A stretch of 5,180 nt of DNA from CAZGSV01 sp964528605 (GTDB taxonomy: Bacteria > Armatimonadota > Zipacnadia > CAZGSV01). Shown here piece after piece: positions 1 to 3,655 of this stretch. Under the pieces are notes generated by a model. The model saw only the letters and a program-made list of their open reading frames with translations. It did no database searches and was not told the DNA's origin. The DNA lies in assembly GCA_964528605.1 (NCBI GenBank), contig CAZGSV010000163.1:1-5180 (forward strand), written 5' to 3'. A program made the position numbers and the translations under genes. Within the stretch, counting starts at the first letter, position 1; each line of letters opens with the position of its first letter.

Positions 1-1
1 G

Positions 2-127
2 AAGAAACGGGTATGGGCTGACCTGGTGGGCAAGGTAGTGGGCATTGATCACTCTTGGCGCAAATCGGCGGGTCAGTATCTTGAACTCTACCGCCGGCTG
101 ATGGAGGAGGAACCGGCTAAATCGTAG
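2..127 (+). CDS. glgA: Glycogen (starch) synthase, C-terminal end only
   Basis: This is the last 41 codons of a gene that begins before the window and ends with TAG at 125-127. The reading frame starts at base 2. The visible tail contains DHSWRKSAGQYLELYRRL, which matches the usual end of bacterial GT5 glycogen synthases: a D-(F/Y/H)-S-W motif, then a Ser-Ala pair and a YLELYRRL-like final helix. Family members transfer glucose from ADP-glucose to the growing end of an alpha-1,4-glucan in the cytoplasm. The catalytic residues lie upstream and cannot be checked here. Another GT-B glycosyltransferase is possible, but the SW..SA..Y..LY pattern favours GlgA. The following small ORF lies immediately downstream on the same strand, so co-transcription is likely. 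Confidence 0.75.
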   Translation, partial: KKRVWADLVGKVVGIDHSWRKSAGQYLELYRRLMEEEPAKS

Positions 128-189
128 ACCGCAGCGGGGCACTGCGCATCGGGCTGGGGCTGGCGCTGGGAGGCTATCTGGCGGTCCAG

Positions 190-372
190 GTGCTGGGCCT
201 GCTGGGGCACACCCCGGTGTGGGAGGTTCAGGTGCGAGCAGCGGTCGTCTATTTCGTCTTGTTGCTGGTGGGCACGCGGGCAGCGGTTCTGTGGCGGCAG
301 TGGACGCGGGCGCCGAAGCCACGGCGGGCCGAACAGCAGGATGGTGACGGACGGAGCCAGTCGCAGCGCTGA
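190..372 (+). CDS. Small membrane protein of unknown function
   Basis: I do not recognise this protein. From the GTG at 190 it has 60 residues: a hydrophobic segment at about residues 17-35 (AAVVYFVLLLVGTRAAVL), then a hydrophilic, Arg-rich tail with several Gln and Asp residues. The frame stays open upstream to base 121, just after an in-frame TAA at 118-120. That upstream stretch reads as a second hydrophobic, Gly/Leu-rich segment (about bases 142-207). The true start may therefore be a non-standard codon such as CTG at 142, 154, 160 or 178, giving a two-helix protein. GGGAGG at 168-173 would suit CTG 178 (4-nt spacing) better than GTG 190. The gene lies between glgA and the sigma factor, 23 bases before the TTG start of the latter, so the three are probably co-transcribed. 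Its role is unknown and the start is uncertain. Confidence 0.45.
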   Translation: MLGLLGHTPVWEVQVRAAVVYFVLLLVGTRAAVLWRQWTRAPKPRRAEQQDGDGRSQSQR

Positions 373-379
373 CAGCCAG

Positions 380-387
380 AGAGGGGG
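380..387 (+). promoter_or_regulatory. Ribosome binding site supporting the TTG start of the sigma factor gene
   Basis: AGAGGGGG lies 8 bases before the TTG at 396. An in-frame TGA at 390-392 rules out any start further upstream, so the TTG is the most upstream possible initiation codon of the sigma factor frame and has a suitably placed Shine-Dalgarno-like purine run. Confidence 0.6.
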
Positions 388-395
388 TTTGACAC

Positions 396-1160
396 TTGGG
401 CACGCCGGAGCGGGTCAAGAAGCACTACCGGGCCCCGCGCACGCAGGAGGAGCGGGATCGCCTGGTGGAGGAGTACGCCCCGCTGGTGAACTACGTGGTG
501 GGGCGCATTCTGGCCTCGCTGCCTCCGCAGATCGAGCGGGACGATCTGCTGAGTTGGGGTGTGCTGGGGCTGCTGGCGGCGGCGGATAGTTACGACTCGG
601 GCAGGGGGGCCAAGTTCGAGACCTATGCGGTGGCGAAGATTCGGGGCGCCATACTGGAGTATCTGCGGCGGGAGGACTGGGTGCCGCGCTCGGTGCGCAG
701 CAAGGCCCGCCGGATAGAGCAGACTCAGCAGGAGTTGGAGCGCCTGCTCGGACGGCCGGCGCGGGCCGAGGAGATCGCATCCCACATGGGCATTTCCTTG
801 GTCGAATACGACCGTCTGCTGTCGCAGGTCAGCGGGCTGACTCTGGTGTCGTTGGACGCCTTTCTTGCCGACCAAGAGCCGGAGCACATGGTCTCGGCGG
901 CCGGCAAGGCGGTGCCCATGGAGCGGTCGCCATTGGAGGGCGTTGAGCGTGAGGAGCGGCGCCGCTTGCTGCGTGCGGCCGTGCTGGACCTGCCGGAACG
1001 CGAGGTCCTCGTCATCAGCCTCTACTACTACGAGGGAATGACGCTCAGGGAAATCGGCCAGATTCTTGGGGTGACGGAAGCGAGGGTTTGCCAGTTGCAC
1101 ACGCAGGCGCTGCTTCGGCTGCGCGGCAGGCTGAGCGGACTGGGAGTAGGGGCTAGGTAA
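396..1160 (+). CDS. fliA: RNA polymerase sigma factor, FliA/WhiG family
   Basis: A complete 254-residue sigma-70-family factor that would bind core RNA polymerase and direct it to alternative promoters. Region 2 spans roughly residues 20-100. It includes YAPLVNYVVGRI, the DDLLSWGVLGLLAA stretch, the core-binding FETYAVAKIRGAILEYLR motif and the family-typical DWVPRSVR. Region 3 spans about 105-155 (LGRPARAEEIASHMGIS). Region 4 spans about 195-245, with LPEREVLVISLYYYEGMTL and the helix-turn-helix LREIGQILGVTEARVCQLH that reads the -35 element. Length and motif order fit FliA/SigD/WhiG. Family members usually drive flagellar and chemotaxis genes, or sporulation genes in the case of WhiG. No flagellar gene is visible here and no anti-sigma FlgM is seen, so the regulon is open. 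The start is TTG. The symbol reflects family membership, not proven function. Confidence 0.93.
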   Translation: MGTPERVKKHYRAPRTQEERDRLVEEYAPLVNYVVGRILASLPPQIERDDLLSWGVLGLLAAADSYDSGRGAKFETYAVAKIRGAILEYLRREDWVPRSVRSKARRIEQTQQELERLLGRPARAEEIASHMGISLVEYDRLLSQVSGLTLVSLDAFLADQEPEHMVSAAGKAVPMERSPLEGVEREERRRLLRAAVLDLPEREVLVISLYYYEGMTLREIGQILGVTEARVCQLHTQALLRLRGRLSGLGVGAR

Positions 1161-1196
1161 CCTCGCGGTGAGCGCCGGCGGGAAGGGGGGATTTTC

Positions 1197-1403
1197 TTGG
1201 ACGGCAACGATCTGAGAGGGGTGCCTCCCGCGAGCGGGCCCGTACGGCCCACGGGCGAGGCCAAGCGGCAAGGGCGGCGGGCCGGCAAGAGCCGCTCTGC
1301 GGGCTCCCCGGGGGAAGCGGCAGAGACAGTCCCGGAAGCGGAGGAAGCGGGAGGCGAGGAAGGCGCGGGGGAGAAGCCGGTGGTGCTGGACACCGAGGCG
1401 TAG
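1197..1403 (+). CDS. Short charge-segregated, probably disordered protein, unknown function
   Basis: I do not recognise this 68-residue ORF. It starts with TTG, 6 bases after the purine run AAGGGGGG (1183-1190), and begins 36 bases after the sigma factor stop. The predicted protein has no aromatic residue, no Cys, His or Ile, and is dominated by Gly, Ala, Pro, Glu and Arg. Residues 7-33 carry most of the Arg and Lys, while residues 40-67 are strongly acidic, ending PVVLDTEA. This suggests an intrinsically disordered tail-like protein, with no signal peptide or membrane segment. It lies in the same reading frame as the sigma factor, separated from it by a single TAA and 12 codons. The good Shine-Dalgarno spacing favours a separate gene. 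A chance ORF in GC-rich DNA is possible. Confidence 0.4.
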   Translation: MDGNDLRGVPPASGPVRPTGEAKRQGRRAGKSRSAGSPGEAAETVPEAEEAGGEEGAGEKPVVLDTEA

Positions 1404-1416
1404 GCCCGGCTTTCTC
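1371..1416 (+). terminator. Weak stem-loop at the end of the sigma-factor transcription unit
   Basis: GAGAAGCCGG (1371-1380) can pair with CCGGCTTTCTC (1406-1416), with one bulged T. The enclosed region contains a second small hairpin, GGTG-CTGGA-CACC (1382-1394). The structure spans the stop codon of the short ORF (TAG at 1401-1403). No run of T residues follows, so it is not a classical intrinsic terminator. It could be an attenuator or an mRNA 3'-end structure, or a chance pairing in GC-rich DNA. Confidence 0.25.
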
Positions 1417-1420
1417 AGGT

Positions 1421-1450
1421 TTGCCAAGAAGCGCTCGGCGCTGCTATCAT
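1421..1450 (+). promoter_or_regulatory. Candidate housekeeping sigma promoter for the foldase-mazG-S4-dikinase operon
   Basis: TTGCCA (1421-1426, 5 of 6 matches to TTGACA) is followed after 18 bases by TATCAT (1445-1450, 5 of 6 matches to TATAAT). A TGC triplet directly before the -10 box makes it an extended -10 element. Transcription would start near 1457, about 40 bases before the GTG start of the lipoprotein gene. The element lies in the widest gap of the window, where a new transcription unit would be expected. The 3' part of the spacer holds a perfect inverted repeat, AGCGC-TCG-GCGCT (1430-1442), which could be a regulator site. Promoter function is inferred from sequence only. Confidence 0.55.
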
Positions 1451-1481
1451 GCGCGCATCCCCGGGTGTGTGCTCGAGGGCT

Positions 1482-1487
1482 AGGAGG
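1482..1487 (+). promoter_or_regulatory. Ribosome binding site deciding the start of the foldase lipoprotein
   Basis: AGGAGG is a consensus Shine-Dalgarno sequence ending 10 bases before the GTG at 1498. It supports that start over an in-frame GTG at 1465, which would place extra non-hydrophobic residues before the signal peptide and lies only about 8 bases after the predicted transcription start. Confidence 0.7.
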
Positions 1488-1497
1488 CCAACAGAAC

Positions 1498-2505
1498 GTG
1501 AGAACCCGCGTAACTCTACTCGTCGCGGTACTGTTTGTGCTCATTGCAGCCCTGGCTGGGTGTGGAGGCAAAGAGGGCCGCACAGTTGCCATAGTGAACG
1601 GCGAGCCCGTCAGCCGGACCGACCTGTACCATGTGCTGGAGCGGGATTACGGGCACAACGGCCTGCTCACCGCCATCTTGGAGAAGGCCGTCAGGGAAGA
1701 CGCCAAGAAACAGAGCATTACCGTCAGCGACACGGAAGTGCAGAAGATGATGGACCGGGACATCAAGGAGTTGGGCGGCAAGGAGCAGTTTCAGGAGGCC
1801 TTGAAGTCACGGCGCGTGACGGAGCAGGACTATCGAGATCGGGTCGGTCTCACCCTTCTGCTGGAGAAGCTGCTGACGAAGGGTGTAACGGTTAGCGACG
1901 CCGAGGTGAAGGAGTACTTCGAGCGCAACCGGGCCATGTTGGACAAGCCGGCGCAGGTGAAGTTGCACCGGATCGTCACGGACAGCCAGCAGAAGGCGGA
2001 CGAGGCCTACAAGAAACTGATGGGCGGGTCCGACTTCGCCAGCGTGGCGCGGGAGTTCTCTTCCGATGTAAGCACCAGGGGGACCGGCGGGGACGCGGGA
2101 TGGGTTGCGCGCAACCGAATATCGCCGGCGGAACTGGCCAACCCGGTTGCGGCCCTGCAGGTGGGACAGATCGGCAAGCCGGTGCGCATTGGGCAGCAGT
2201 TCTACATCGTACGTGTTGACGACCAGAAAGAGGCCAAGCCTGCCGTCTTCGACGAGATCAAGAACGACATTCGGCGCGACCTGGCGCTGCGCAAGGGAGA
2301 GGAGTTCAACGCCTATCAGGAGCGGCTGCTGGCGGCTTCGGACGTGGAGATCCTCTGGCCGCGCTACAAGTACATTGAGACCGAGCTGCGCGGCCTCAAG
2401 GGCCCCAGCACGGTTCCGCTGGAGGTCGGGCCCGCGCCTGCGGCGCAGCAGGGCGGCAAGGCTGCTCAGCCGCCCAAGCCGCGAGCCAAGGGTGGTAAGC
2501 GGTAG
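1498..2505 (+). CDS. Peptidyl-prolyl isomerase/foldase lipoprotein, PrsA/SurA (parvulin) type
   Basis: A predicted 335-residue exported lipoprotein. Residues 1-22 form a lipoprotein signal peptide: Arg at 2 and 4, a hydrophobic core, and the lipobox LAGC with Cys22 as the lipidated residue. The mature protein would sit on the outer face of the cytoplasmic membrane and assist folding of secreted proteins. Residues about 28-140 form a helical SurA_N-like chaperone region (VNGEPVSRTDLY at its start). Residues about 150-242 form a PpiC parvulin domain, with LHRIVTD, DFASVAREFSSDVS, GGDAGWV and LQVGQIGKPV. His157 matches the first conserved parvulin His. The usual second His (in a GYHII-like motif) seems replaced by Tyr in QQFYIVRV, so isomerase activity may be weak. 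The C-terminal 35 residues are Pro/Ala/Lys-rich and probably unstructured. It is the first gene of the downstream operon. PrsA-like is a family call; orthology to B. subtilis PrsA is not shown. Confidence 0.88.
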   Translation: MRTRVTLLVAVLFVLIAALAGCGGKEGRTVAIVNGEPVSRTDLYHVLERDYGHNGLLTAILEKAVREDAKKQSITVSDTEVQKMMDRDIKELGGKEQFQEALKSRRVTEQDYRDRVGLTLLLEKLLTKGVTVSDAEVKEYFERNRAMLDKPAQVKLHRIVTDSQQKADEAYKKLMGGSDFASVAREFSSDVSTRGTGGDAGWVARNRISPAELANPVAALQVGQIGKPVRIGQQFYIVRVDDQKEAKPAVFDEIKNDIRRDLALRKGEEFNAYQERLLAASDVEILWPRYKYIETELRGLKGPSTVPLEVGPAPAAQQGGKAAQPPKPRAKGGKR

Positions 2506-2544
2506 TCCTCGGGCCAGTACTGACACACATCTTCGGGCGCTCAG

Positions 2545-3339
2545 ATGGACTCGCTGAGGCGATTGGCCGAGATCGTTTCCGCTTTGCGTTCGCCGGAAGG
2601 GTGCCCCTGGGATCGGGCCCAAACGCTTGATTCCTTGCGGCCCTTCCTGCTGGAGGAGTGCTACGAGGTTCTGGAGGCGCTCGACAGGCAGGACTACCGA
2701 GCGCTGGCAGCGGAACTGGGAGACCTGCTGCTGCAGGTCTTCTTGGAGGCGCAGGTAGCGAGCGAAAGCGGCCTCTTTGACCTGGAGGAGGTGGCCGCTC
2801 GCATCGCGGACAAACTGGAGCGGCGCCACCCGCACGTCTTCGCCGGGGCGGAGGCGCGCACGCCGGAGGAGGTCTTGTGTCTTTGGCGTGGCGTTAAACT
2901 TCAGGAAAGCGCAGAGAGCGCCGCGCCGCAGTCGCGGCTGGACGGGATTCCGAGGGCGTTGCCGGCCTTGCAGCGGGCGCAGAAGGTGCAGGGGCGGGCG
3001 GCCGCTGTCGGCTTTGACTGGCAGTCTGCTGAGGGGGCGCTGACGCAACTGGAGAGCGAGGCGGCGGAGTTGCGGCGCGCACAGCAGGAGCGCGAGCCGG
3101 GCCGGCTGGCGGACGAACTGGGCGACGTGCTGTTCTCGGTGGTCAACGTGGCGCGGTTCTTGGGCGTTGACGCCGAGGCGGGTCTGCGCCAGGCCTGCCG
3201 GAAGTTCGAGGCGCGCTTCCGCAGGGCGGAACAACTCGCGCAGGAGGCGGGACGCACGCTGGAAGCGCTGTCGGCCGAGGAGTTAGACCGGCTTTGGCAA
3301 CAGGCGAAGCAGGAGGAGGCCCGGGCCGGCGAGACGTAG
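2545..3339 (+). CDS. mazG: Nucleoside triphosphate pyrophosphohydrolase MazG
   Basis: A 264-residue two-domain MazG, close to the usual length of about 260-280. It hydrolyses (d)NTPs to the monophosphate and pyrophosphate in the cytoplasm; the family clears non-canonical nucleotides and influences stress responses. The N-terminal domain (about 5-120) has the signature CPWDRAQTLDSLRPFLLEE, metal-binding glutamates E37, E38 and E41, E57 and D60 of ELGD, and the conserved HPHVF. The C-terminal domain (about 140-255) has QKVQGRAAAVGFDW, E172 and E175, E191 and D194 of ELGDVLF, and FEARFRRAE. The first Glu of the C-terminal EExxE motif appears to be Ser171. It lacks the tetrapyrrole methylase domain fused to MazG in B. 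subtilis YabN. ATG 2545 is the only start after the in-frame TGA at 2521, but no strong Shine-Dalgarno sequence precedes it. The S4 gene follows after 18 bases. Confidence 0.95.
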   Translation: MDSLRRLAEIVSALRSPEGCPWDRAQTLDSLRPFLLEECYEVLEALDRQDYRALAAELGDLLLQVFLEAQVASESGLFDLEEVAARIADKLERRHPHVFAGAEARTPEEVLCLWRGVKLQESAESAAPQSRLDGIPRALPALQRAQKVQGRAAAVGFDWQSAEGALTQLESEAAELRRAQQEREPGRLADELGDVLFSVVNVARFLGVDAEAGLRQACRKFEARFRRAEQLAQEAGRTLEALSAEELDRLWQQAKQEEARAGET

Positions 3340-3357
3340 GCGGGCGGGCCGGGGGCA

Positions 3358-3648
3358 ATGAGACTGGATCAGTATCTAGCCGTGGTAGGGCTTTTCAAAC
3401 ACCGCAGCGCGGCGAAGCGGGCGTTCGACCGCGGCGAGATCGCACTCGACGGACGGCCGGCCAAGCCGGCGGACAAAGTTGCACGAAACCAGCGTTTGGC
3501 AGTACGCTTGGGCTGGCGCCTGGTGGAGGCCGAAGTGCTGGAGGTGCCCACCGGTCCGGTTCCCAAGAACGACAGAGGCAAGTTCATCGCCATAGTGGCG
3601 GAACACCCTATCGGTGAAGAGGAAACCAGCGAGACGCACAAGGAGTGA
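3358..3648 (+). CDS. rqcP: S4-domain RNA-binding protein, RqcP/YabO (Hsp15) family
   Basis: A 96-residue protein, slightly longer than the usual 80-90 residues of this family. Residues 1-60 form an S4 RNA-binding fold beginning MRLDQYLAVVGLFKHRSAAK, then GEIALDGRPAKPADKV and the beta-rich LAVRLGWRLVEAEVLEV. In B. subtilis the homologue RqcP (YabO) binds stalled 50S subunits carrying peptidyl-tRNA and works with RqcH in C-terminal alanine tailing of the nascent chain. The conserved basic residues Arg2 and Arg16 are both present here. The C-terminal 12 residues are acidic and probably flexible. It sits 18 bases after mazG, the same neighbour order (MazG then S4 protein) as yabN-yabO. A more general heat-shock Hsp15-like role is the alternative; the gene order favours RqcP. 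Confidence 0.85.
   Translation: MRLDQYLAVVGLFKHRSAAKRAFDRGEIALDGRPAKPADKVARNQRLAVRLGWRLVEAEVLEVPTGPVPKNDRGKFIAIVAEHPIGEEETSETHKE
3640..3645 (+). promoter_or_regulatory. Ribosome binding site for the dikinase gene, inside the end of the S4 gene
   Basis: AAGGAG ends directly before the S4 gene stop (TGA 3646-3648) and 10 bases before the GTG at 3656. It decides the GTG start of the dikinase and suggests that translation of the two genes is coupled. Confidence 0.55.
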
Positions 3649-3655
3649 ACTGCGA

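Noticed and set aside
118..145. TAAA at 118-121 as the -35 of a FliA-type promoter
   Set aside because: No GCCGATAA-like -10 element follows at about 15 bases.
1465..1497. Upstream GTG start for the foldase lipoprotein
   Set aside because: It would add 11 non-hydrophobic residues before the signal peptide, has no Shine-Dalgarno sequence and lies very close to the predicted transcription start, whereas AGGAGG supports GTG 1498.
249..1592. 447-codon open frame on the - strand
   Set aside because: It lies antisense across the sigma factor and its neighbours. The translation is rich in Arg, Pro, His and Gln with no recognisable motif, as expected for a GC-rich shadow frame.
2515..2522. Palindrome CAGTACTG in the gap between the foldase and mazG
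   Set aside because: An 8-bp palindrome is expected by chance at this length, and no promoter or second copy accompanies it.
1807..3234. 475-codon open frame on the - strand
   Set aside because: It is antisense to the foldase and MazG genes, both supported by strong family motifs. Its own product is low in recognisable structure and rich in Arg, Leu and Gln.
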